From positions 53,948,803-54,012,802 of the forward strand of contig OY997588.1 in the NCBI GenBank assembly GCA_963921825.1: a stretch of 64,000 nucleotides of DNA. The letters run 5' to 3'. Positions 1-11,386 of the stretch are shown piece after piece; the stretch's first letter is position 1, and every line of letters starts with the position of its first letter. Made by a program: the position numbers and the translations under genes. Below the pieces are notes generated by a model, which saw only the letters and a program-made list of their open reading frames with translations, ran no database searches and was not told the DNA's origin. Source of the stretch: Erodium maritimum. Lineage: Eukaryota; Streptophyta; Magnoliopsida; Geraniales; Geraniaceae.

Positions 1-2569
1 CTTAGTTCTTCTCAGATATTTGAGAATCGCTTTGACCGCTATCCAGTGTTCCTCACCAGGGTTAGACTGATGTCTGCTGGTACAGCTCAAGGCATATGAG
101 ACATCCGGTCTCGTGTATATCATGGTATACATGATCGATCCTACCGCTGAAGCGTATGGGATTCGCATCATTCTTTTCAGCTCATCAGGTGTCTTAGGAC
201 ACTGAGTCTTGCTGAGATGAACGCCATGATGTTCGGGTAAGAGTCCTTTCTTAGAATAAAACATTCAGAATCTACTAGATACCTTGTTCACATAGGTGCT
301 TTGACTTAAGCCCAAGACCCTCTTGGTACGATCTCTATATATCTTAATCCGTAAGATATAAGCAGCATCGCCTAAGTCCTTCATTGAGAAACACTTCCCT
401 ACCCAAGCTTTAGTCTCGTGCAAGGTTAGGATGTCATTTCCAATGAGTAGTATGTCATCTACATACAACACCAGAAAAGTAATCTTACTCCCGTTTGCCT
501 CTTGTAAACGCAAGGTTCATCCTCATTCTTGATAAAGCCAAATCCAATTACAGCTTCATCAAAACGAATGTTCCAACTCCATGAAGCTTGTTTCAATCCA
601 TAAATGGATTTATCAACCTATAAATCTTTCCCTTATTCTTCGAACCGACAAAACCTTCGGGTTGAGACATATAAACGTCCTCCGACAAATTTCCGTTTAG
701 GAAAGCGGTTTTGACATCCATTTGTCATATCTCGTAATCGTGATACGCAGCTATGGCAAGAAGAATTCGGATACATTTGACCATATCCACTTGGGAGAAG
801 GTTTCCTCATAGTCAATCCCTTGGATCTGCCTATAACCTTTCGCCACCAGTCGGGCTTTGTAGGTCTGAGGTTTGGCTTCCATGTCCATCATCACCTTGA
901 AGATACTTTTGCATCCGATGGATCTTACACCACCGATGGGATCAACCAGTTCCCAGACTTGGTTGTCCGACATGGATTGCATTTCCTCCCTCATGGCTCC
1001 CAACTTCCTGAAATGTAGTTGGATCATCGTGATCCACCACAAGCTCACCACCACCTCCAGACACAAAGTAACCATAGCTCAGAGGTGGACAACTAACCCT
1101 TTCACATCGCCTTGGACCTTCTAGAATTGTTGCAGGAACTGGTCCTTGCTTTACGACCACCTCAAGCTCTTCTACAGGGTTGTCCAGTGGATCAGTTGGA
1201 TCCGTACCACCTTGAATTTCTTCTAGATGTACAGCCCTCCCACTTACGTCTTTGGAAATAAACTCCCATTCCATAAAGACCCCACCACGAGCAACGAACA
1301 CCGTGTTCTCGCTGGGTTTGTAGAAGTAGTACCCAATTGTTTCTTTGGGATACCCAACGAAGGTACTTTTATCAGATCTTGGTTCGAGCTTAGTCGAAAC
1401 TAAACGTTTCACATAAGCCTCACAACCCCAAATCTTTAGGAAGGACAAAACGGGCTTTCTCCCGTGCCATTTTTCTAATGATGTCCCTTCCACAGCCTTC
1501 GTCGGAGCCCGATTCAAATGAATGCGGTCGTCTCTAGAGCATAACCCCAGAAAGAGATTGGGAGATCAGTCCCATTTATCATGGATCGGACCATATCCAA
1601 TAAAGTCCGATTTCTCCGTTCGGACACACCATTCAATTGTGATGTTCTGGGAGGAGTCCATTCCGAAAGGATCCCACTTTCTGCTAGATGATCTAAAACT
1701 CTGTGGTCAAGTATTCCCCACCTCAATCTGATCGAAGTGCTTTAATACTTTTCCTAAGCTGGTTTTCTACTTCAGTCTTAAACTCTTTGAATTTATCAAA
1801 AGCTTCAGACTTATGTCTCATCAAATAGACATAACCATATCTACTGAAGTCGACAGTAAATGTGATAGAGTAGCTAAAACCCCTCCTGGAAAGTGTACTC
1901 ATTGGTCCACACACATTCCGAGTGTATTAGCCCCAATAAGTCACCCGCCCTTTCACTGTGACCGATGAAGGGCGCTTTAGTCAGTTTTCCCATCAAACCA
2001 GATTCACATCTATCAATCGAATGAAATTCGAATGGACTAAGAAGTCCACACTTGTGAAGTGTTTATAAGTGTTTCTCGTTTATGTGGCCTAAACGACAGT
2101 GCCATACTAGAGTTTGGTCTAAATCGTCGGACTTAGACCTCTTGGTATTTACATTATATATAGAGCTTGAGGCATTGTTATCCATATCCAATATGTACAA
2201 TCCTCCAACCATTTTGGCACTAACATAAAATATATCATTGCATAAAATATTGAAAATCCCATCTCCAACATCAAAATTGTATCCTTCCTTGTCCAACAAA
2301 GAAATAGATACAGGATTCCTACTGAAAGTAGGTACGCAATATACATTGTTCTAAACAAAAATTAGCCCACTTGGCAAAAGAAGACTAAAGGATCCTACAG
2401 CAGTCGCCACAACTCTAATCTTGTTGCCCACTCTGAGGTCCACCTCGTCCTTCTTTAAGCTTCTCCTACCTTCAAGCCCCTACACATTAGTACAAATGTG
2501 AGATTCAGCCCTGGTATCCAATACCCATGAATCTTTGGAAATAGTGAGATTTAGCTCTATAAAGAAAAT
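1..2569 (-). pseudogene. pol fossil of copia element A (integrase, reverse transcriptase and start of RNase H)
   Basis: Reading on the minus strand from 2569 down, the segments match the protease linker, GAG-pre-integrase, integrase core, reverse transcriptase (the YVDDILLIGND motif is visible near 430-470) and the start of the RNase H region of the intact copy B. The order is collinear with B. The region is broken in many places and is a fossil. The upstream gag part continues beyond the solo LTR at 5486. Confidence 0.88.
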
Positions 2570-3059
2570 TGTCACGCCCCAATTTCAGTAAACCGAACTC
2601 GGGACGCGAACATTTAAAATCATAAAAACACTTGAAACCTGTTTTGAATAAATACTTTGAAATTACCGTTTAGTTATCAAAATAATAATATTTACAATAC
2701 AAAAACGTCCCAACAAGTGGACAAGGTACAAGATCCGTCACTAGACTCGACAAAATAAAGACCAGACTCCGCTCCTAGCTCCTCAAGCTTTAAGAGCTGA
2801 CCTAGTCCGTCCGGTGATCAGTACCGGTAGGAAAAGCAGCTAGGGGTGAGCGTTCGCTCACCACCACGGAAAACAGACTGACTATGGCATAATTAGTAGA
2901 TAAAGCCAGTAACACCAAAACCAAACCCAACCCCGGGACTACCATCCCCAACTCAAGTACTCAACTGACCCACAACCCGTTACCTTCCACAACAGACTCA
3001 ACCTCAAACTCGTAAAGTAAAACCGACACAACCATTTATGACCTCCTCCAAAGATAAGA

Positions 3060-3300
3060 ACACGGATCAGGCTAGCCAAAGAATGCTCAGAACTTGCCGA
3101 GACTCGCAAAAGGATCAGGCCAGCCAAAGAATGCTCGTAACCTGCCGAGACCCGGTTACGGATCAGGCTAGCCAAAGAATACTCATAACCTTTCGGGATC
3201 CGGACACGGAACAGGCTAGCCAAAGAATGCTCAGAACCTGTCGAGACTCGAGTTTGGTCAGGCCAGCCAAATAATGCTCGTAACCTGCCAAAATCCACAC
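3060..3300. repeat. Tandem array, about 48-bp unit, 5 copies
   Basis: The motif CAGGCTAGCCAAAGAATGCT and close variants recur at 3068, 3117, 3164, 3212 and 3259, a period of 47-49 bp. The copies differ at scattered bases. The array sits within the solo LTR. Confidence 0.85.
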
Positions 3301-3424
3301 CACTCCCCGACACGAAGTTGGGTTGTTAACCCCGGGCAAATGCAATCACAATCACAATCAAGGTTCAACAGACAATAACGACACCAGTCCCAAACTCCAC
3401 AAGCACTCAAGGCCACCAAGACAC

Positions 3425-3705
3425 CAACAACCAAACACGGGTTCAACAACCCTACGGGCCCTCATGGCCACCCAAGACACCAACGGTAAAGTACGGTTTA
3501 CAACCCCACGGGAACTCACTGCCACCCAAACTCCAATAATAACAACACGGCTCTCATGGCCACCCAAGACTCAACAATAATAACACGGGCTCTCAAGGCC
3601 ACCCAAAACTCAACAATAATAACACGGGCTCTCAAGGCCACCCAAAACTCAACAATAATAACACGGGCTCTCAAGGCCACCCAAAACTCAATCAATAATA
3701 ACACA
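3425..3705. repeat. Tandem array, 38-39-bp unit, four close copies plus diverged ones
   Basis: Units built on CTCAAGGCCACCCAAAACTC followed by AACAATAATAACACGGG repeat from about 3540 to 3705 with a 38-39-bp period. Two or three more diverged units extend left to about 3425. A second array of different sequence lies about 130 bp upstream in the same LTR. Confidence 0.85.
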
Positions 3706-5485
3706 CAACAACCTCCGGCATAACCAATGCCTCCAACAGTCCTAAGATCACTAGTTTCACAAACAACCTCCGGGCATGGTCATATGCCTCCAGTAATTCA
3801 AATAACGCTAAGTTCTCTGCTCCTACGACACTACTAAGTGTCACATGCTCTCTCGTATTCGCTACAATCCCGTATCATGCTTTTCTAATATTCGATAACC
3901 TAAAATAACCCACGACACCCCGGTGTCACATGCAATTCTACAGTTAACTTTCCCTAGTCAGGGCCGAGATCCGGCTACTTTTCCCTACCTCGTATATAAC
4001 TCCAAAAGCGCTCTACTGAACCTCGATGTGATCCCAGTCACTCGCCGAGCTTCCCTTTGCCTCGGTCCGCAGTACGATCTAAAAGAACACAATTTTAAAG
4101 CACTTTTAAACTAGTACGAATAAACCGAAAATCAATAAACTTAACGCCCAAACGTAACCCCGACAAAGTCGATCACTCCCAAACTTCCCAATTACTCGCC
4201 ATTGTCGATAAAGGACCCGTAAAGGCCCGATTCGCCCGACATGGCGAATCTTCCCGGGTTTTGTAAATGGCCTTCCGGGGCTCCAAAAGCCCCCGTTTTC
4301 GTTTCTACGGTCTTAGAATAGTTCAAGGAACCCAAAGCACTTGACGGAATCGAATTCCGACTTCCGAGTCAATTAATTAACGTTTAAAGTTTCTAAAACC
4401 CGTCAATTACAACTTCTCCAATTTAATTCCAATTTTCGATTCGGTTAAGGATAAATGGTCCGGGGAACGTTTTAAACCTCCCGAACACTAAAACCGAGCA
4501 CCTGAGCACGTGGGCCCCACCCGGCCCACTTGGCCGTGAGCCCTAGGGTTCAAGGGGGGCTCGGCCACCATGGTGGTGGCTGGTACCAGCTCCGGCCAGC
4601 CACCCCATGGCCGGCCGGCCACCACCCACGGTGGCCGGAGCTCCTCCCGAGCCTCCGGTCACCGGAAAACGTGCAATTAAACCTCCAAACACCTCTAAAA
4701 CGTCTCCCATAAACCCCCAACCTTACTATAACCCTAACTCATCAATTAAACTCAAACCCTAACATTTGAAAATTAACAAAATGGGAATCGGTTCGGTGCT
4801 TACTCAAGAGGAGAACGAGGGGAACGAGATTGCTCCTCGCCTTGAGACGATCCAAGGGTTGGATAAACTTCAAAACCCTAGCTTTTATCCTTCTCTCTTC
4901 TTCTCCTTCTCCTTCTCTCTCTAACTCTCTTCTTCTCTTTCTATTTCAAACAAAACTAACACATTTCTTTTTTTTCCTTTTTAATACATGTGGCCGGCCA
5001 CCCCTCTCTCCCTCTTAGTTTCCCCCCAAAACTAACACCACCACAATTAGGACAAGTGTCAAGGTGGGTCCCACACCTTTTGGAAAATATGTACTTGATA
5101 TTTTCCAATCAGATTCGCGAAAATCGGACGTTTCGGGCCCCGAACGGGCACTTTTTCCAAGAAATTACGAAACTTGGCTGGCTACAGGGAAAAGGCTCAA
5201 CTAAGATCGCTGCGACGACGGCTAGGCTTTCTGGATCCAAAACGGTACTCGAATGGACCAAAACTTCGCTCGGTTGACTTTTCCAGCGAAAAGTCAACTT
5301 TTCCCAAATTGATCAGAAAGTTGCCTTGAGTCCCCTGGAACTCATTTTTGGTCGATAACGGGGTCAACTTAAGTTCGGTATGACCCTCGGGGTCGAATTA
5401 GGTTAATTTAAGTGTCTGTCTCAAAAATTTAAATTTTCCTGTTTTTCGCAGGTTTGACTGGCGTTGACCAGAAGTGGTTGTTACA

Positions 5486-6377
5486 AAAATACATGATGAA
5501 GGTGCAGTCCCACCGCCCTTCTTCAGATCATCCAGATACTTCCTACAATATTTCTTCTAGTAACCAGGCTGTTGACAGTAGAAACATACATTCTCAACCT
5601 CCTTGCCCTTCCTTGAGGACTCCCCGATCCTAGAAGGGTTAGGACGCTTTGGATGCCTCATATTTCCTGCCAAGTGCATAGGGGCCTTGCCCTTACCATT
5701 AACAGTTCCCTTATTCTTGAAATTGTTTCCCTGTCTGACCATCAGAACATCCTTGTATCCCCGATCCTTGACGTTCTTTTCAGTAGTTACCAACCATGCA
5801 ACTTTGAAATGGTCTTGTCCATATCACGCATATGATAGTTCATGACGAACGTAGCATATGAACGAGGAAGGGAACGCAGAACCACATCCGCTGCCATCTC
5901 ATCCTCTATCTTAAGATCCAGTCGATTAAGATGTTTGAGATGCCCCTTCATCTTTAGGACATGAGGACCCACAGAGACTCATGTTGACATTTTGTGGGAG
6001 AGAAGTTCATTAAGGACATTGTATCTCACGATACGTGCCCTTTACTTGAACATACCCTTTTATGATCCCCATCATAGCATAGGGGTCATCAGAGTACTCC
6101 ATAAACTGGTCTTGGAGATCAGACTCCATATAGCCCAGCATAATACATGCCACATCTATAGAATCGCTAAGGTGCTTTAGGTATGCATCCTTAACGGCCC
6201 TAGTGGCATTATTAGCTGGATCCTCAGGGATAGCCTGGTCTAGGACATATTCTTTGCGTTTTGAATTTGATGACTATCCTCAAGTTTCTTTCCTAGTCCA
6301 AGTAGTTTGTCCCATTTAGCTTGATCATATTAAGAATTGTATTTAGTGACAAACTACTATTTTTCACTGAAGTACTT
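5486..6377 (-). pseudogene. gag fossil of copia element A
   Basis: Minus-strand segments match gag of element B: the zinc-knuckle region (CFYCQQPGY-like near 5560), the basic stretch KAPMHLAGNMRHPKRPNPSR, and the region MGPHVLKMKGHLKHLNRLDLKIEDEMAADVVLRSLPRSYATFVMNYH (in pieces, near 5790-5970). The gag start corresponds to about 6377 by alignment with B (50455). The region is broken. The solo LTR at 2570-5485 separates it from the pol fossil. Confidence 0.85.
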
Positions 6378-7883
6378 TCTATTTGATCTACACGACAAAC
6401 AAAATTCAATCAGTAAACTGAATAAATTTTATGAGGATCAAGTTCAAACACCAACCAATTGATTCTAAACCTTTAGAATCTAAAACCAAGATCCTTGATT
6501 CACCCGATTAAGCTGAACTAACGCTCACCACTTAATCGAGATATGTAGGTATGACTCCATCCAATCACATCCAATGTGACTCTTTGTTAGGGTATGTACT
6601 CATGTACACGACTTACCCTATTAATACCCTAGCTCAACCTTAGGCTGAGAATCGTAGTCGGGTCCACCAATTTTCAACTATGGCCTATCACTATGTGGTT
6701 GCTCTGCTAATGCGCACGACACCCACATATGTCGTCCAAACCTATTACCCCACTTTCCCATGGATGCTCCGCTAATGCGCACGACAACCATAAGACGGGG
6801 AGGTAGTAAGGTGTTGAAAGTTGGGAGGTATCAGACATGACCCGTTTTTATTTGTCTGGTTGTGTTTTAAACTTTTGGCACATCCTAGATGCTATGAGCA
6901 CATCAACTACATTACAAATGTAATGATGCCTCCAATTACATCCAATGTAATTCTTCCTTTGAACCCGTCAACTACATCAAATGTAATGACGATTCTAAGG
7001 GCTCACAAACAATGATCAGAATCCAATTTTATCTTTGCATGTGAGATGATATGCTCGGTAAATTAAGTTAAGCATAGAAATGATCATGCAAAAATTAAAC
7101 CAAGCATAAAGAATTAAATATGTACATAATAGCCCCCTAAACTAACTTCCACTAGATTCTTGAGCTCCACCGACTCCAAGCCGATGTCAAAACCCGAGAA
7201 GCACCTTTTCGCCCTTTCTTCGTCTTGATAAAAAATACAATTGAATACACGACTCGTAGGTCAGGAATTAATAAATATTACAAATAAGTGGTATGCGACC
7301 ACACCTCGAAAAAAAATACACACTAACTCTAACGGCTCGCAGGCAGTGAAAAACGATAAATAATTAAATCGAGTCCAGGGCTATTATGTACATCATGCGA
7401 ACATCACATCACACATCGTGTTATCAAACAAGCATGTTATCAAACATCATGTGATTTTCCGGTTTTAATTAATAGCCAAGTTTCGAAAATTTTTGATGCT
7501 CGGTTTATCGAAACCATTCAAAATTGAAAATTTTGAACATTATTTTTGAGTTTGTCAAGACGGTTCCAAACTTGTCATGACTAACAAAACGGTTTAGCTA
7601 GGCATATTGAACATCCAATGGTCATGCTTGGCCTAGCTCCGTCCAACGGAGCCCCGTTCGGTACCGGTTTCGGCTAGACGAGAGTCCCGCTCCCGAGACC
7701 CGAAAAATAAAAAAATTTAAAAATTTTCAGATTTGATAAACTTTTCAAAAATTCATTTTTCATGCATTAAACACATAAACAAGAATTTAAAACATGTTAT
7801 CTAATAAATTAGCAAATTAAAATGCAAAACCGAAACTAGCAAGCAAAACCAAAAGTTTCCTTGTGAATCCCGAAGGTAGCACA
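6378..7883 (-). other. 5' leader of copia element A
   Basis: Untranslated leader between primer site and gag, collinear with the leaders of B, E, F and G. It carries the family's near-palindromes of the form TTACATCCAATGTAA (around 6930-6990) and the direct repeat containing GCTCCGCTAATGCGCACGAC. Small open frames inside it are not conserved as genes. Confidence 0.75.
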
Positions 7884-7895
7884 ACTCTAATACCA
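7884..7895 (-). other. Primer binding site of element A
   Basis: On the minus strand this reads as a variant of TGGTATCAGAGC (one base differs), complementary to the 3' end of initiator tRNA-Met. It lies one base inside the 5' LTR end, as in the sister copies. Confidence 0.75.
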
Positions 7896-7896
7896 C

Positions 7897-10645
7897 TGTT
7901 GGGTCTCGATGGAGAGTATTAACACATACTTGCAGCGGAAATAACTCGAGACCATGCCATAGAACACTACCAAATATTAGATACAAAAGAGAATAAACAA
8001 TATGGATGTCTCCTTACCAATTCGTTCAAGAACACCAATGAAACAATGATTAGCTTGAGTCTCCAAGAAACCTACGTATCCAATTGGAATTAAAGTCATA
8101 TAGTTCTTCTTTATATGACTTAAGAACACAACAAGATGGAGAAAAAATGTCAAACCCGAAATTGCAGGGAAAGAGGGAGAGAATTTGTGTTTTTTTGTAG
8201 GAAAAAGATGACTTAAACCATCAACAACTATCAAGGACAAGTAAGGTGCGAAGCATGGTGTGAAGTAAGACAAGTATGGTGCTAAGTATGGCAAGACAAG
8301 ATGGGTTAGGTGGTGAATCACTAACACCTTAATTCTTGTCTTGCTTACTTAGTACTAATCAAGGTTCTAAAAATCGCTAGGCGCTAGTCGGGCGGCTAAG
8401 GCCTTCGAGGATTAATCGGGGACTAGTCGGAGATTAATCGGGGATTAATCGGATTTTTATTTTCTTATTATTTTTTTGTTTTTTAATAGATATATTATTA
8501 TATAGAATAGGTTATTATTATGTTTTTGTTCATTTATAGGCAAGGATAGTTCGTTTCTATGATTGAAACATATAAAATTAGAATATTATTTTATTTTGAA
8601 GAAACAATATCAATTAGATTTTACCATTTTGGTATCACATTGATTACACTCTGTTCTAATGGAATTTGTCTCCTTGCTACAGGATGCAAAGATGAACCTT
8701 TGTGAAAAGATTATTTGTAATTGTAAGCTATATAGTCATTGGAGTAAAAAAAGGAGGAGGGTTTTGGTTTGGTGTTTTTATTTCTTCTCCTCTCTTTTTT
8801 TTCATATATTTTCTCATTTCATATTTTTTTTATAGCCATACAAACAGAATTGGGTTTCAAGTGTGAATTATATGAAAAGGAGGAGTGGATTCAATAACGA
8901 TGGGATTTGCTTCCACCAAAAACATGAACCATAATTAATCAATAGAATAGAAAGAAGAGGTAGCTATACCATGAAGAGAGAAAGAATGAGGACATGAAGT
9001 TCTTTCAAGGTGATGATGGGGGAGATCTGAAGTCAGTGGTTTCAAGTTCTTCACTTCATGGTCACTTGTCTCTCAATTGCCGAATGAAAACAATGAATTT
9101 GGAAGAAAGTTCCACATCGAGTAAAAAAAGATACAATTCCTTCTGTTACTCTATAAAAGTAAATGAAACTAACCCTGGATATTTACCATGCTAGCAATAA
9201 CGTCTGGACGTGTCTCTGTATTGGGCTTTCATAATTTGGGCCTTATAAGTTAAAGTTTTAGTTAAAATGGAGCGTGTGCTCTGTTTAGTTTAAAGTTTAA
9301 TTGGCGCAACCCAGGTGCCGACCCATAATTAATCTCCGACCCGCGACTGATCGTCCTATTTGTCCGACTAAATTCGTAAAGTCGGGCCAACCGACTTGGG
9401 CCGCCCGACTACACCAAGTCGGGTCGGCAAACACGGAAATGGCGCCTAGGCGACGCCTGGGCGCGATTTTTAGAACATTGGTACTAATTAATCAAGACTT
9501 GATTAATTAGTTGCATGGGCCTTTGTTGCATGGGCCTCTTGGAACATGACCCATGAGGTCCCTTGACATGCTCATCGGCTGCAAGCATTCCATATTGGAA
9601 ATGTCCAACATTATCCGATATGATCAATCCAAGACTCCAAGCCTTGTCTCGATCCACAAAGTCCTATTCACTTATGGGCACATGACCCAAAACACAGTTT
9701 TGGTCGTGTCCCGAGACAACTCTCTTTTGGCCATTCTCCATAAATGTGTCAATGATATTCATCCTTCGATGTGACCCTTAGGTCTATGCATGTCAATAGA
9801 TCAACCTAAAATACATTATACTTGATCCTATATAAGTGGAAACTAACGAGACTTTAGTATTGCCTGACACTACGTAGCGAATCAACCCAATCGATTATAA
9901 CATTTCCGTCGTCCCTCTCAGTATCCTTTTATCACTGATATCCTGATTGAGATAAGGCATAGAGCCGTCATCCTTATTATTCTCAATCATTGTTCCTTGA
10001 TATGTGAGATGACTGAATATATGATACCAAGTATCATGTGCATGGCCATGTTATTCTTTCAGTCACTCTTGATCAAGCAGCCGAGAACCGATATCTTTCC
10101 CATACCGTAGTATGAGAGATAAATCCCTTAGCCGTCTTTCGTGTCACTCATGCAATCCGTCCCTAAGCCAATCCTGGCCGTTATGGAAGCCCTGTTACGG
10201 GAAATGTTAGACTCAGGTCAAACTTAGTTGCTTACTGCATAGCGATCACAAAGACTCCTTGGTCTAAGGATACATGACAAGTTACGACAATGAACATGCT
10301 CATGACTTGATCTATGGCACATATTCGTGTCGGGTCGTCCAATATCATGTCCCACATGATATCTATGGTCAGACTTCGAAATCTCATTCCAATGACTAAC
10401 AAAATGTAAGCCTTGATGAGCCATCTTTCATACTAGTCGCTTCTAGTGAAGCTTTTTTGACTAGGGACCCATCGAGTATGATCCATCTCGATCTATGGTT
10501 GTATTCGCATGGTGGACATAGATCATAACACACATCGATATATTAATCGAACACATAAGTAATATGAAGTCGCTTTAATCTTATTGCTAATGATGATATA
10601 TACATTTGGACATTTATGGTTGAACTACGGACACTAAGACTAACA
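7897..10645 (-). repeat. 5' LTR of element A, interrupted by a hAT MITE
   Basis: On the plus strand it starts TGTTGGGTCTCGATGG and ends GGACACTAAGACTAACA, so on the element strand it runs TGTTAGTC...CCCAACA. Without the 8360-9480 insert and its 8-bp duplication the LTR is about 1.62 kb, close to the 1676-1688 bp of the other copies. A short palindrome shared by all family LTRs is where the MITE landed. Confidence 0.9.
8360..9480. mobile_element. Non-autonomous hAT-type element (MITE-like), 1.1 kb
   Basis: Terminal inverted repeats CAAGGTTCTAAAAATCGC and, read inward from the right, CAATGTTCTAAAAATCGC (17 of 18 match). The 8-bp target duplication GTACTAAT lies at 8352-8359 and 9481-9488. An 8-bp duplication and CA(A/G)-starting ends are hallmarks of the hAT superfamily. 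Subterminal regions hold repeated short motifs: ATTAATCGG several times on the left, GTCGGGC and GGCGCCTAGGCG types on the right. No transposase can be read; the AT-rich middle has only a short unrecognised open frame near 8994-9194. Its mobility would have depended on an autonomous relative. Confidence 0.88.
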
Positions 10646-11086
10646 AATTGTACTTTTAGACTTTGGATTTTTTTTAATTTATTTATTGGTCTTCTGATTT
10701 TCTTTATTCATACTAAGACTTTGGGATTACTTTCCTTAGGGTTTAGGGTTTAGGTTTAGTTGTACCAGCATTGTCTGTGTATTGTACCAGCATTGTGTGC
10801 GTATTGTACCAGCACAATGTGCATATTGTACAATTACTATGTGCGTATTGTACCAGCATTGTGTGCGTATTGTACCAGCTTTGTGTGTATTGTACTAACA
10901 TTGTGTGCGTATTGTACCAGCACTATATGCGTATTATATCAGCACTACCACGACCGATCAACCAGAACTAGGGCCGATCGGCCAACAAAATCCACGCGCT
11001 ACCAGTAGCATGCCCGCACGTTACCAACACGCGCGCTAGTGAAAAAGACATGTGTCGCCCTCCTGTGAGTTCGTAGTTCGCATATA
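10646..11086. other. Spacer between element A and the LINE-like unit
   Basis: No gene seen. Apart from the minisatellite at 10760-10948 and two to three telomere-type TTTAGGG units near 10733-10757, it holds only unassigned AT-rich sequence on the left and GC-richer sequence near 10950-11075. Confidence 0.6.
10760..10948 (+). repeat. Minisatellite, 20-22-bp unit, about 8-9 copies
   Basis: Degenerate repeats of TTGTACCAGCATTGTGTGCG followed by TA. The unit length is mostly 22 bp, with one copy about 20 bp. Copies differ at one to six positions. Several frames stay open across it only because the period keeps stops out (Tyr/Cys/Val-rich products), which is not evidence of a gene. Confidence 0.85.
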
Positions 11087-11386
11087 TTTTTTTTGATAAG
11101 CGAAATTAGTATTGATCAATGTACCTAAGAGGATTAAGTACAAAGTAATAGGAGAGATAAAACTCGATCCAGAGAAACCAAAACCATTGCAGCTACAAAG
11201 TGCAAAATAAATAACATCAAACCCAAGCAGGAAAACAACAAGAAAACCGCCACATCAAATCGGCCTTCTTGCCTGCGTCCTACCCAAATTCAAGCACATA
11301 AACCGGTTAGATACCGAAATAGGGATTAGAGCTTTTCCTGTAGTCAATTCAGGGTATTCCTTTTCCTCACTATCCTTAACGGCGTC

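Larger units (their letters stand above)
2570..5485 (+). mobile_element. Solo LTR, 2.9 kb, probably Ty3-type, inserted in element A
   Basis: Begins TGTCACGCCCC and ends GGTTGTTACA, so it has TG...CA ends with a short terminal inverted repeat (TGTCAC/TGTAAC-like). The 5 bp AAAAT lies on both sides (2565-2569 and 5486-5490), a perfect target duplication. With the insert set aside, the flanks are collinear with element B, where the site is uninterrupted. No internal coding region and no second LTR are seen, so this is a solo LTR left by recombination. It contains two tandem-repeat arrays, a GC-rich block near 4500-4675 with CCGGCC-rich inverted motifs, and a pyrimidine (TC-rich) tract near 4885-4950. 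Assignment to Ty3/gypsy rests only on the LTR start and size; orientation is tentative. Confidence 0.85.
1..10645 (-). mobile_element. Copia element A, Ty1/copia fossil, left end outside window
   Basis: Minus-strand Ty1/copia element, seen as protein similarity to the whole copy at 44740-53680 and by a matching 5' LTR, primer site, leader, gag and pol in the right order. It is broken, with roughly ten breaks, and carries two later insertions: a solo LTR (2570-5485) and a hAT MITE (8360-9480). Its 3' LTR lies left of the window, so neither LTR divergence nor target duplication can be read. It is clearly older than elements B, F and G, because its sequence differs from them at many scattered positions and it hosts other insertions. 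Confidence 0.9.

Noticed and set aside
3060-3705. Regular repeats considered as a CRISPR array
   Set aside because: Units are contiguous without unique spacers, inside a plant LTR; ordinary tandem repeats.
4530-4712. GC-rich open frame in the solo LTR
   Set aside because: Open because of GC-rich CCGGCC-type sequence; no domain and no conserved start.
8994-9194. 66-codon frame inside the hAT MITE as a captured gene or transposase piece
   Set aside because: No hAT transposase motif (for example the C-terminal dimerisation region) can be seen; too short to support.
10733-10757. TTTAGGG units suggesting an interstitial telomere
   Set aside because: Only two to three units, common by chance in plant DNA.
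10760-11008. Open frames rich in Tyr, Cys and Val across the minisatellite
   Set aside because: Produced by the 22-bp period; not a gene.
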